From assembly GCF_028693505.1 (NCBI RefSeq), contig NZ_JAQUVF010000024.1:1-35791 (forward strand): DNA of 35,791 bases. The letters run 5' to 3'. Position numbers and translations under genes: made by a program. The notes under the pieces are model-generated. The model made no database searches. It saw nothing but the letters and a program-made list of their open reading frames with translations, and was not told the DNA's origin. Positions 17,043-24,728 of the stretch are shown piece after piece. The first letter of the stretch is position 1; the number at the start of each line of letters is the position of its first letter. Source of the DNA: Oscillibacter sp. (GTDB lineage Bacteria; Bacillota; Clostridia; Oscillospirales; Oscillospiraceae).

Positions 17043-18317
17043 TTACACCGCTTTGAAGCCGGTGTAATTATCGTCCTGATCGAATACAGGCGCATAAATC
17101 TTGCCGTCGGTGGTCAGGGCCGGGTTGGTCTCCACCTCGCCCAGCAGGCTTTCAGAGACATAGAACTCGCCCATGTGCAGCGTATCCTTGGTCCACAGCA
17201 CCTTCAGCGGCTCCCCCAGATCGGGGCAGGTGCGGATGCAGAATTGCAGGCACAGCTTGTCGTTATCCATCACGGAGGGAATTTTCATATACTCCACGGT
17301 AATGGAGGTGATGCCGTTGGGATACGTCTCTTCAAAGGAGCCCTTGTCCAGAATGCGGCGGGTCGTCGCGTCCGCATTGCCGATGCCGTTGAAGTTGGCG
17401 CCGGTCTTGGGGGACAGGTCCAGCACACCGATGCGATGAATGAAGGGCTTCTCCCGGTAATTGTAGGCCCGGCCCACCACGTTGGGGTCCATACCGTCGC
17501 CGCTGATCTCCTTGCCGATTTGCTCCAGCATCAAAACGTCCACCTTCTCAAAGGGGATGGTGGCCATCAGGCTCTTGGCCAGCAGCAGCAGCTCGGGTTC
17601 TTCGGTCTCAATGCACTCATTGGGGATGGCCCGAATGGTATGCGTGTGGTGGAATGCGTTTTCCACCAGGCCGATGGCAAAGGGAATGTTGCAGTTTTTC
17701 AGCGCCGTGCGGCCAAAGGACGGCACGTTGATGTGCATGAGGTCAAAGCCGCGCATGTGGCAGATGCTGGCGCCATACTGCTTGCCAAGGCCGATGGCCA
17801 GCATCTTCATGATGCCGCTTTCAAAGGGGCCGTGGAAGTCAGTGTGGGGCTTGATCCGGGCCACGGGAACAATGTAGTCGCAGGAGAGCGCGAACGCGTC
17901 CAGCCGCACTTCCAGACCCTCGGCGGAAACGCCCACCTTGCCAGTGTCCATGGTGGCGTGAATTTCACAGCCGCAGGCCTCTTCCGTAATTCCGTAATGC
18001 TCCAGAATCGCGCGCTGGCCCTCCGCCGTGGCGCCGCCGTGGCTGCCCATGGCCGGAACGATATAGGGCGTGGCTCCGATGCGCTTGAGCTCCTCGGCAA
18101 AGGTCCGCAAAATCAGCACACTGTTGGCGATCTCACGGCTGGCCGCGGTAAAGCACACGGTGCTGCCCGGCTTGATCCGATCCAGCGTACCCTCCCGCTT
18201 CAACGCATCCCGCACACCCTGCGCGACGTCCTCAATATGCGTATCCTCCATATGATTGGTAACTTTGTAAAATTTGGGGATTTCCACGTCCTGTAACAGA
18301 TTCTTAACAACGCCCAT
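17043..18317 (-). CDS. LarA/DUF2088-family protein, probable nickel-dependent 2-hydroxyacid racemase
   Basis: A 424-residue protein with the LarA (lactate racemase) N-terminal DUF2088 domain. Residues aligned by eye with LarA catalytic positions are His93 in AMGSHGGAT, His158/His162 in IKPHTDFHGP, Lys171 in SGIMKM (the lysine that carries the pincer nucleotide in LarA) and His187 in SICHMRG. LarA enzymes interconvert D- and L-2-hydroxyacids using a nickel-pincer cofactor made by LarB, LarC and LarE, none of which is in this window. The ATG at 18317 is chosen because AAAGGTGAT precedes it; a longer reading to 18380 lies within a palindrome. As the fourth gene after a TRAP transporter it probably acts on the imported acid. 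Substrate is unknown. Confidence 0.82.
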   Translation of the reverse strand: MGVVKNLLQDVEIPKFYKVTNHMEDTHIEDVAQGVRDALKREGTLDRIKPGSTVCFTAASREIANSVLILRTFAEELKRIGATPYIVPAMGSHGGATAEGQRAILEHYGITEEACGCEIHATMDTGKVGVSAEGLEVRLDAFALSCDYIVPVARIKPHTDFHGPFESGIMKMLAIGLGKQYGASICHMRGFDLMHINVPSFGRTALKNCNIPFAIGLVENAFHHTHTIRAIPNECIETEEPELLLLAKSLMATIPFEKVDVLMLEQIGKEISGDGMDPNVVGRAYNYREKPFIHRIGVLDLSPKTGANFNGIGNADATTRRILDKGSFEETYPNGITSITVEYMKIPSVMDNDKLCLQFCIRTCPDLGEPLKVLWTKDTLHMGEFYVSESLLGEVETNPALTTDGKIYAPVFDQDDNYTGFKAV

Positions 18318-18351
18318 TTTTATCACCTTTTCATCAGAAATTTTAACAGCC

Positions 18352-18384
18352 TTCGGTGGCGGAGGAAATTCCTCCGCCACCGAA
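18352..18384 (-). repeat. Palindrome between dctM-like and larA-like genes
   Basis: Two 16-nt arms (18352-18367 and 18369-18384, arm TTCGGTGGCGGAGGAA) are separated by one base. No U-tract follows on the minus strand. It lies in the 124-nt gap after the TRAP large permease and probably acts as an attenuating or stabilising hairpin, or as an operator. Confidence 0.65.
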
Positions 18385-18441
18385 TACTTTATAAAACAGA
18401 ATGTACTCTTTGGACCTTTTGTGTTTGCATGGATTTCTCAA

Positions 18442-19722
18442 TCAGCCCATAACCAGATTTGGCAGGAACAAAATCAGCTGCGGCACCAAGGTAATCAGGA
18501 ACAGGATGCCAAAATACAAAATTACCATGGGCCAAATTCGCTTCAGCAGATCCAGCAGCGTGATCTTGGAAATGCCAATGCCGATGTACAGCACGTTGCC
18601 GACGGGCGGAGTAATCAGGCCGATGACCAGGCCGTAGATCATGGTCACGCCGAACACCACCGGGTCCATGCCGATGCTGGTGGCAATGGGCAGGAAGATC
18701 GGCGTCAGGATGGTCAGAGCGGGGGTCACGTCCATAAACAGACCCACAATGAGGACGAACACGTTGATCAGGCACATGACCACAATCGGGTTGCTGGACA
18801 TGGTGCTGATCAGCTCCGCAATCGCCTGGGGAATCCGCGCCACCGTGATGACCATGGCCAGTGCCTGGCAGGTGGCCACGATGAGCATGATGACGGCGCT
18901 GGACTTGGCCGAACCGATGACGACCTTCTTGAGCAGCTTAAAGTTCATCTTCCGATAGACGAAGGTAGAGACGAACCACGCATACACGCAGGCCACAACA
19001 CCGGCCTCGGTGGGAGTGAAGATGCCGCCGAGGATGCCGCCCATCATGATGACAGGCATCATCAGTGCGGGGAATGCGGTTTTGGTGGCCTTCCAGACCT
19101 GAGCGGGGGTGGCCTTGGGCTGCATGGCGTAGCTTCTCTTCTTGTTCATGAAGTACCACGCCACCATGCAGATCAGTCCTGTGATAATGCCGGGAATCAC
19201 GCCGCCGATGAACATTTTGGTCACGGACACACCGCTGAGCACACCGAAAATGACCATGGGCAGAGAGGGCGGGATGATGGGTCCGGTGATGGCGCCGGCG
19301 CACACGCACGCCGTGGAGTCGGCGGGGTCATAGCCTTCCTTGATCATCAGGGGAAGCATGATGCCGCCGATGGCAGAAACCGTCACCACAGCCGCGCCGG
19401 TCAGGGCGGCAAAGATCATGCACGCGAGAATGGCAGCATATCCGATACCGGCCTTAATATGGCCCAGCAGCACGCGGCAGAAATCCACGATGCCCTTGGA
19501 CAGGTTGCCGGCGTTCATCAAATCGCCGCAAAGAATGAAAAACGGAATGGCCATCAGCGCGAAGTTATTCACGCCGCTGTATAAGTAGGAAGGCACAATG
19601 TCAAAGCTGGTCACGCCGGAGGATTCCGCCATGGTGAAAACCGTCAGCAGAATGGAGAAGGCGACGGGAATGCCCAAAAACAGGAAGGTAAAAATCGAAA
19701 TTAAGAAGATTACCAGAATCAT
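18442..19722 (-). CDS. dctM: TRAP transporter large permease subunit (DctM)
   Basis: A 426-residue, highly hydrophobic protein of the DctM family with about 12 helices, the ion-coupled transport channel of a TRAP importer. Family segments include FLFLGIPVAFSILL near the N-terminus, AIPFFILCGDLMNAGNLS, GIMLPLMIKEGYDPADSTA and TPPVGNVLYIGIGIS near the end. The start overlaps the stop of the small permease by four bases (ATGA), and AAAGGAGGA lies upstream. The TRAP class imports carboxylates (C4-acids, sialic acid, uronates, hydroxy acids) driven by Na+. Confidence 0.94.
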   Translation of the reverse strand: MILVIFLISIFTFLFLGIPVAFSILLTVFTMAESSGVTSFDIVPSYLYSGVNNFALMAIPFFILCGDLMNAGNLSKGIVDFCRVLLGHIKAGIGYAAILACMIFAALTGAAVVTVSAIGGIMLPLMIKEGYDPADSTACVCAGAITGPIIPPSLPMVIFGVLSGVSVTKMFIGGVIPGIITGLICMVAWYFMNKKRSYAMQPKATPAQVWKATKTAFPALMMPVIMMGGILGGIFTPTEAGVVACVYAWFVSTFVYRKMNFKLLKKVVIGSAKSSAVIMLIVATCQALAMVITVARIPQAIAELISTMSSNPIVVMCLINVFVLIVGLFMDVTPALTILTPIFLPIATSIGMDPVVFGVTMIYGLVIGLITPPVGNVLYIGIGISKITLLDLLKRIWPMVILYFGILFLITLVPQLILFLPNLVMG

Positions 19723-20210
19723 ACCGTCTCTCCTCCTTTCTTTTCGGGCCGCAGCTTAATCAGCTCCACCAATTTGACGAGATTGACGATGAGCATCAGC
19801 AGCAGGGAAAGAGGAATGATCCCCTGCACAACGCCGTAAGGGATCCGGGTCAGCGGCAACGGGTTTGCGATGTTCACCATGACCAGCGTCATCATGGCCT
19901 TAATGGTAATGACCATGATGAAGTCCATCAGGAGGTTTGCGATAATGTCCACAATCTTTTTTGCCATGGGAGAGATCATATTGATGATAATATCCACCCG
20001 GATATGGGAGCTCTCCTTGATCGCCACCGTGGAACCAAGGTACGTACCCCAAACAAAGAGGATGCGGGAAATCTCCTCGAAGGAGACGAACGTGAAGTTG
20101 AACACATACCGGCCAACCACGTTGATGAAAATCAGCAGCACCATCGCAAGGGTTCCAATAAACAGGAACCAGTCGATCACCTGCCACAGGCCATTTTCTA
20201 TTTTTTTCAT
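19719..20210 (-). CDS. dctQ: TRAP transporter small permease subunit (DctQ)
   Basis: A 163-residue, four-helix membrane protein of the DctQ family, the partner of the large TRAP subunit. Helix 1 is around residues 10-35 (WFLFIGTLAMVLLIFINVVGR), followed by VGRYVFNFTFVSFEEISRILFVW, the characteristic family stretch with the conserved Glu-Glu before helix 2. The start at 20210 has GGAGAAAG upstream. It lies 36 nt after the binding-protein stop and overlaps the DctM start, so the three are one operon. Confidence 0.93.
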   Translation of the reverse strand: MKKIENGLWQVIDWFLFIGTLAMVLLIFINVVGRYVFNFTFVSFEEISRILFVWGTYLGSTVAIKESSHIRVDIIINMISPMAKKIVDIIANLLMDFIMVITIKAMMTLVMVNIANPLPLTRIPYGVVQGIIPLSLLLMLIVNLVKLVELIKLRPEKKGGETV

Positions 20211-20246
20211 TTACTTTCTCCGCAATCAGCTTTCGCTAAATTTCGA

Positions 20247-21290
20247 TCAGGCGCCCTGCAGCTCGTGAACCTTATCCACAGCGGTCTTAAAATCAGGATA
20301 CTTTGCGCAGTAGTCGTCGATCACGACGCTGCCGGCCTTCTTGAACTCCTCGCGGTCGGGATAGGTGACCTCGACGCCCTTTTCCTTCAGGGTTTCAACG
20401 TCGGCTTCCATACCGGCCTGATACAGCTCCAGCTGCTTGGCGACAAACGCGGTAACAGCCTCCTGCAAAGCCTTCTGGTCCGCCTCGGACATGCTCTTGT
20501 AGAAGTTGGTGTTCACGTTGACGAAGTTCATGGAAATTTGATGGTTGGTGATTGCCAGATAGGGCTGAACCTCATACCAGCCGTTGGTGAGCAGGGTGGT
20601 GGGGGGGTTCTCCTGGCCGTTGATGGTGCCCTGCTGCAAAGCGGTAAACACCTCGGAAAGACCCATGGTGACAGTGGTTGCGCCCAGTGCCTTGAAGTTT
20701 GCCACATAGTGAGCGGCCTCGGGCAGACGGAGCTTGATGCCCTTGAGGTCGGCCAGCGTATTAATGGGATGGACGTTGTTGGAGACGCAGCGGTTGCCGT
20801 TGATGCTCAGGCCCAGGCAGGTCATATTGCACTGGTCAAACGCGCTTTGGAACATGGCCGTCAGCTCGGGGTTGTTGCTGACCTCGGAAGCCTGCTTCAC
20901 GTCGTCGAACAGCCAGGGGAAGTCGGCGGCATACAAAGCGGGATACTGGTCGCCCATGATGTTGCCGGTGACGCACATCTCAATGGTGCCCATCTTCACG
21001 CCTTCGTTGAACTCGGCCTCGCCGCCCAGGGCGTTGTTGCCGTACAGCTCAACCGTATAGCGGCCTTCCGTGGCCTCTTCCACCATGGGCTTGAAAACCT
21101 CTTCCAGCGCGATGCTGGTGGGATGGGTATCCGCATAATACGTAGCAACCTTCAGGGGAATCGCCTTGGCGGGGGCTGCACCGGAAGTGCCGGTCGTGCC
21201 GGCGGCGCCGTCGGTCTTAGAGCCGCCGCAGGCAACCAGAGGCAGAAGCATCACCGACGCCAGAATCAGGGACAAAATTCTCTTCTTCAT
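20247..21290 (-). CDS. dctP: TRAP transporter solute-binding lipoprotein (DctP)
   Basis: A 347-residue lipoprotein: basic start MKKRILS, hydrophobic core and lipobox LVAC with Cys21. The mature domain is DctP-like, with KVATYYADTHPTSIAL at its first strand, NALGGEAEFNEGVKMGTIEM, the substrate-carboxylate arginine region GIKLRLPEA, and the segment TALQQGTINGQENP that closes the binding cleft. Such proteins bind organic acids through that Arg. AGGAGGA is placed well for the ATG at 21290. As first gene of the operon with dctQ, dctM and the LarA-like gene, it sets the specificity, probably a 2-hydroxy or sugar acid; D-galactonate, lactate-like acids and uronates are all possible. Confidence 0.94.
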   Translation of the reverse strand: MKKRILSLILASVMLLPLVACGGSKTDGAAGTTGTSGAAPAKAIPLKVATYYADTHPTSIALEEVFKPMVEEATEGRYTVELYGNNALGGEAEFNEGVKMGTIEMCVTGNIMGDQYPALYAADFPWLFDDVKQASEVSNNPELTAMFQSAFDQCNMTCLGLSINGNRCVSNNVHPINTLADLKGIKLRLPEAAHYVANFKALGATTVTMGLSEVFTALQQGTINGQENPPTTLLTNGWYEVQPYLAITNHQISMNFVNVNTNFYKSMSEADQKALQEAVTAFVAKQLELYQAGMEADVETLKEKGVEVTYPDREEFKKAGSVVIDDYCAKYPDFKTAVDKVHELQGA

Positions 21291-21361
21291 TTTTGTTTCC
21301 TCCTAAATTTTCTGTGTTATTCAAGACCCTCTATTTTTATGCGGGGTTTGAATGAAACATG

Positions 21362-21377
21362 TTGCAAACGTTTACAC
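21362..21377 (+). promoter_or_regulatory. cre/LacI-family operator in the TRAP operon leader
   Basis: TTGCAAACGTTTACAC matches the CcpA catabolite-responsive element consensus WTGNAANCGNWWNCAW at every fixed position and misses only the final W. It lies 72 bp upstream of the dctP start. A related half-site, ATGCAAACGTGAAAT on the minus strand, is at 21452-21466. Both share TGCAAACG. They lie downstream of the promoter proposed at 21534, where a roadblock or a second promoter must be assumed. Confidence 0.6.
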
Positions 21378-21481
21378 TTCACCAAAAAAGCCGGCACTTC
21401 CCACGTGCCTTTCCACGCCGCTTTTCTGATTTTTCCGCTACGTGGAATTTTATTTCACGTTTGCATACTAAAAAATCGGTT

Positions 21482-21519
21482 AGAGCAATCATTTTTGTTA
21501 AATATTTTTTGATTGCTCT
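21482..21519 (-). repeat. Inverted repeat at the start of the TRAP operon leader
   Basis: AGAGCAATCA (21482-21491) and TGATTGCTCT (21510-21519) are perfect 10-bp inverted arms separated by an AT-rich 18 bp. The repeat begins just downstream of the predicted transcription start of the TRAP operon (about 21527). It could be a 5' mRNA hairpin or a two-half-site operator. Confidence 0.55.
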
Positions 21520-21533
21520 TCCCTTGTTTGTTC

Positions 21534-21562
21534 ATTGTAACATGGTCAATTTGTAAAAGCAA
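21534..21562 (-). promoter_or_regulatory. Promoter of the TRAP-larA operon
   Basis: On the minus strand TTGCTT (21557-21562) and TACAAT (21534-21539) are separated by exactly 17 nt. The leader to dctP would be about 237 nt and contains the inverted repeat and the two cre-like sites. The other part of the 573-bp spacer, 21563-21817, is AT-rich with no gene visible. Confidence 0.55.
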
Positions 21563-21817
21563 GGTTGCTTTTCCCTTTTTTCTAAATTTCGGAAATATTT
21601 CTAAAATCTTAGCAGCTTTTTTGACAATGTAATTTTAGTCTATAAAACAGACCGTCTGTGTATGGGAAATCGTTTATCTCTCTTATAATTCAGGACTTTT
21701 CTCAAAATCTAAGTTGGTTTTGCGTCATTTTGCCCGATCTACTTTTCAGACAGGTATGATAAGATTTGAAATCTGACATTGAAAAATGAAATCTCCCCCA
21801 GGCGCGTTGGGCGCAGA

Positions 21818-21849
21818 AAAAGCCGGACGGGATCCCCCGTCCGGCTTTT
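21818..21849 (-). terminator. Intrinsic terminator of the Ldh-family gene
   Basis: A 14-bp stem (21818-21831 with 21836-21849, core GCCGGACGGG) with a 4-nt loop; on the minus strand its 3' arm runs into TTTTTCTG. It lies 14 nt beyond the stop of the dehydrogenase gene at 21864. Confidence 0.85.
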
Positions 21850-21863
21850 CTTCCGCTTGCGCC

Positions 21864-22955
21864 TCAGTCCTGATAGGCAGGCAGATACGCCTGCGCCCCG
21901 GTATACGCGCCAATCATCTTCATCTCGTCGTAAGTCTTTTCGTTCAAAGAGACGCCCTCATGCAAAACGCGTGCTCTTGCCTCCGCGGACTTTTCGCCGT
22001 GGATGTAGATGCGCTCCTGCCCCTCTGCCTTGGCGGAGTCCCGAACCTCCTGCAAATAGGTGTCCAGCGCATCCCGGATGGCTTTCTTATCGCCGAACAT
22101 CCCGTAATCCAGTGCAAGGAAGCACTGAGCGATGTTGGCCCGGCCGGGCGTCTTATAAATGTAGTTGGAGGTCGTTCCGCCGGAGAGGATGGCGGTGCAG
22201 ATCTCGCAGAGCATGGCAAAGCCATAGCCTTTATAGCCGGAGGTCTTTTCTCCGGAGCCGCCCAGCGGCAAAATGCCGCCGCCGGCCTTGGCGATAATAT
22301 TCTTGAGCACCCGCTCCGGGTCCGTGCTGTCGTGGCCCGTCTCGTCCAGCGCCCAGCCCTCCGGCAATCCGTTGCCGCGCTTGACATAGACCTCCAGCTT
22401 TCCCCGGGGCACCACCGTGGTGGCCGCGTCGAAGGAAAAGGGAACGGGGTCCGCGGGCATGGCAAAGGCGATGGGGTTCGTGCCCAGCATCGCCTGACGG
22501 CCAAAGGTCGGCACCATGATGGCCTCCGTGTTGGTCATGCACATGCCGATCATGTCCTCCTTGACCGCCATCTTTGCATAGTACCCCGCAATGCCGTAAT
22601 GGTTGGAGTTTCGGACCGTAATCATGCCGAATCCGTGCTCCTTGGCCTTTGCGATGGCCATTTCCATCGCCTTGACGCCCAGAAGCTGCCCCATGCAGTC
22701 ATTGCCCTCGATCACCGCGGACAGCGGCGTTTCAAATACGACTTCCGGCTTCGCGTCCAGTTTGACAAGACCGCCGGTGATCTCCTGATGATACCGAATC
22801 AGTCTTTGGATGCCGTGGGACTCGATTCCGGAAAGGTCCGCCGCCAGCAGGACGTCCGTGATCTGCCGGCTCTCCTCGTCTGTAAAGTGATACCCTTTGA
22901 AAACTTCGCGACAGAACTTTTCCAGCTGTTCATATGCTACATGATGATACTGCAT
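21864..22955 (-). CDS. Ldh-family (malate/L-lactate/ureidoglycolate-type) oxidoreductase
   Basis: A 363-residue NAD(P)-dependent oxidoreductase of the Ldh_2 family (PF02615), unrelated to classical Rossmann lactate dehydrogenases; members reduce 2-keto acids or oxidise 2-hydroxy acids such as malate, (S)-2-hydroxyacids, ureidoglycolate and 2,3-diketo-L-gulonate. Family marks are AADLSGIESHGIQRL with the catalytic His, VRNSNHYGIAGYYA, TNTEAIMVPTFGR and GTNPIAFAMP. The ATG at 22955 is preferred to a GTG at 22964 because GGGGTG lies six bases upstream and would be overlapped by a GTG start. It is a single-gene unit with its own promoter and terminator, tail-on to the TRAP-larA operon and divergent from the alcohol dehydrogenase. 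It could connect a 2-hydroxyacid from the TRAP-LarA set to a keto acid. Confidence 0.9.
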   Translation of the reverse strand: MQYHHVAYEQLEKFCREVFKGYHFTDEESRQITDVLLAADLSGIESHGIQRLIRYHQEITGGLVKLDAKPEVVFETPLSAVIEGNDCMGQLLGVKAMEMAIAKAKEHGFGMITVRNSNHYGIAGYYAKMAVKEDMIGMCMTNTEAIMVPTFGRQAMLGTNPIAFAMPADPVPFSFDAATTVVPRGKLEVYVKRGNGLPEGWALDETGHDSTDPERVLKNIIAKAGGGILPLGGSGEKTSGYKGYGFAMLCEICTAILSGGTTSNYIYKTPGRANIAQCFLALDYGMFGDKKAIRDALDTYLQEVRDSAKAEGQERIYIHGEKSAEARARVLHEGVSLNEKTYDEMKMIGAYTGAQAYLPAYQD

Positions 22956-23036
22956 GTCACTCACCCCGTACTTTCTGTATAGAATCCGTGAGCAGTCCCC
23001 GGGTCAAAGCACCCTCCCCCGCTCTCTGCATTTTTT

Positions 23037-23065
23037 ACTATATGCCCTCTTCCCCGCTTCGTCAA
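23037..23065 (-). promoter_or_regulatory. Promoter of the Ldh-family gene
   Basis: On the minus strand TTGACG (23060-23065) and TATAGT (23037-23042) stand 17 nt apart, each one mismatch from consensus. The leader to the ATG at 22955 is about 75 nt. The stretch 23066-23229 between the divergent promoters holds only a short inverted repeat GCACGA/TCGTGC and no gene. Confidence 0.7.
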
Positions 23066-23235
23066 TAGCGCAGCCTGCCGAATAATTGCCTCCGCTTTTT
23101 GCGGATATTTCACAAAGCCTCTTTGTTTCGGTAAAAAAACGCGCGTCTCACGGCGGCGCAAAACTATCCAAAATGTGCACGAAACACGCTCGTGCTTGTT
23201 ATTTTGCTGAAAATGTTCAAAAGAAATTTCAGATG

Positions 23236-23264
23236 TTGAAAACGGTTTCCATCTGCTGTATACT
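23236..23264 (+). promoter_or_regulatory. Promoter of the alcohol dehydrogenase operon with overlapping operator
   Basis: TTGAAA (23236-23241) and TATACT (23259-23264) are 17 nt apart. The spacer overlaps a pseudo-palindrome with outer arms CAGATG (23230-23235) and CATCTG (23250-23255) and an inner GAAA/TTTC. The segment TTGAAAACGGTTTCCA (23236-23251) fits the cre consensus with one mismatch. This geometry suits direct repression by CcpA or another LacI-family regulator. Confidence 0.65.
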
Positions 23265-23396
23265 CGAACCAACCATTCCCCCGGCTGCCCGGCGCTCCGG
23301 GGGGAACCCGCTCCCCTTCGACTTGTCCCGCAGCGGGTGCGTCCTCTACCCGATTTTACTGATTTCTCCTTATTTTATATTACAGGAGGTACTCTT

Positions 23397-24518
23397 ATGC
23401 CCAGCGGAAAAGCAAAGGAATCCCGCGCCTTTCAATCCCCCTCCAGATACATTCAGGGGCCGGGTGAGTTGAAAAATCTCCCCATTTTTGCAGGTCACTA
23501 CGGAAAGACCGCCCTTGCCATCATCGACACATTCTTCTACCCGGAATATCAGGCAAAGATTCCGCAGCTGTTTGCCGAGGCGGGCATGACGGCCTATACC
23601 GTGGAGTACTCCGGCGCCGCCTCCGACTTAGCGCTGGAAAAGCTGCTTGCCTTCTGCAAGACGCTGCCCCAGATTCCCGACACCTTTATCGGCATCGGCG
23701 GCGGTCAGACCTGCGACATCAACAAGGCCGTGGGCGCCACCTTCCAAAAGGCGTTTATCAATGTCCCCACAGCCCTGACCACGGACGCGCCCACCTCCAC
23801 CCACACCATTATTAATAATCCCCACGAGCAGCCCCGTCTCATGGTCCACTCCAAGAATCCGGACTATGTGGTGGTTGACACGGAAATCACCGTGCAGTCT
23901 CCGGCATGGATGATGGTCTCCGGCATCGGAGACGCCCTTGCCACTTACATTGAATCCGAGGCCTCCTTTGCCAACAACAATGTCTGCAACGCCGGCGCCG
24001 GGGAATACCGCCCTGCCCTTCTGGGCATGGCCGCCGCAAAGCTGTGCTACGAGATTTTGCTGGAAAAGGGCCGTGCCGCCATCCGCGCCGCCAGAAACCA
24101 TCTCCGCACCCCCGCCTACGAGGATGTGGTGGAGGCCACCGTGCTGCTCTCCGGGCTTGGCTTTGAGTGCACCGGCGTCTCCATTGCCCACGGCTTGCAG
24201 GCCGGCTTCCACGTGCTGCCCATCAAACCCCTGCTCCACGGCACCGGTGTGGGCTACTGCACGCTGATTCAGCTGATTGTTGAAAATGACACGGACCGCT
24301 TTGCCGAAATTTTTGAGTTCTGCAAGGACATCGGTCTGCCGGTTTGCACGGCAGATCTGGGATTGACGGACGAAAACCGGGACGCGAGCATTGAGGCGCT
24401 GGTGGACGAGGTCTACGGCAAGCGCTGGAATGTTTCCAACGTCCCCCATTACTTCTGCCGTGCCACGCTCGCGGACGCCATCCGCTATCTGGACGTGTAC
24501 GCGTCGGAGCGTGCCTGA
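23397..24518 (+). CDS. Iron-containing/glycerol dehydrogenase-like alcohol dehydrogenase
   Basis: A 373-residue dehydrogenase of the group III metal-dependent alcohol dehydrogenases, closest in pattern to glycerol dehydrogenase. The NAD-binding motif is GIGGGQTCDINKAV (99-112); metal ligands are Asp179 (GIGDALATY), His265 (SIAHGLQAGF) and His281 (LLHGTGVGY), with spacing like GldA. The ATG at 23397 follows ACAGGAGGT at 23382-23390; a longer reading to 23337 is rejected. It opens an operon that continues through a ruined SDR gene to D-galactonate dehydratase. The substrate may be glycerol or another polyol or hydroxy acid; glycerol itself is not implied by the surroundings. Confidence 0.9.
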   Translation: MPSGKAKESRAFQSPSRYIQGPGELKNLPIFAGHYGKTALAIIDTFFYPEYQAKIPQLFAEAGMTAYTVEYSGAASDLALEKLLAFCKTLPQIPDTFIGIGGGQTCDINKAVGATFQKAFINVPTALTTDAPTSTHTIINNPHEQPRLMVHSKNPDYVVVDTEITVQSPAWMMVSGIGDALATYIESEASFANNNVCNAGAGEYRPALLGMAAAKLCYEILLEKGRAAIRAARNHLRTPAYEDVVEATVLLSGLGFECTGVSIAHGLQAGFHVLPIKPLLHGTGVGYCTLIQLIVENDTDRFAEIFEFCKDIGLPVCTADLGLTDENRDASIEALVDEVYGKRWNVSNVPHYFCRATLADAIRYLDVYASERA

Positions 24519-24565
24519 GGGTTTTTTCTGATATCTCAGTAAAAAAATATGCGGAGGATACAGAC

Positions 24566-24703
24566 ATAGAGCTATTTGACACTTGAGGAAAAAAGGCCAT
24601 TGCCGATGACAGGAAAGGCGTCTGCCTGTTCCTCGCCTCCCATGCCAGCGATTATGTCAGCGGCGCGATCCTTCCCGTGGACGGCGGCTATCTCGTCAAA
24701 TAA
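24566..24703 (+). pseudogene. Collapsed short-chain dehydrogenase/reductase (SDR) gene remnant
   Basis: One reading frame holds both ends of an SDR gene but almost none of the middle. After GGAGGA (24553-24558) it reads, from an ATA where ATG is expected, IELFDT, a TGA stop (24584), then GKKAIA, which matches the common SDR start ELFDLTGKKAIVTGG. It then jumps to GVCLFLASHASDYVSGAILP followed by VDGGYLVK and stop, a textbook SDR C-terminus as in 2-deoxy-D-gluconate 3-dehydrogenase (KduD) or gluconate 5-dehydrogenase. About 46 codons remain of roughly 250. The start-codon loss, stop and internal deletion make it non-functional. Its position before D-galactonate dehydratase suggests a former sugar-acid oxidoreductase. 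Confidence 0.8.
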
Positions 24704-24728
24704 CACTGGACAGAAAAGGAGAATTTGA

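Noticed and set aside
21615..21645. Plus-strand promoter TTGACA ... TATAAA in the TRAP/Ldh spacer
   Set aside because: The spacing is only 14 nt and no plus-strand gene lies downstream; the gene there is on the minus strand.
24519..24565. Terminator after the alcohol dehydrogenase gene
   Set aside because: There are T-runs and a CTGA/TCAG mini-repeat, but no stem of useful length precedes the T-run, so no terminator is called.
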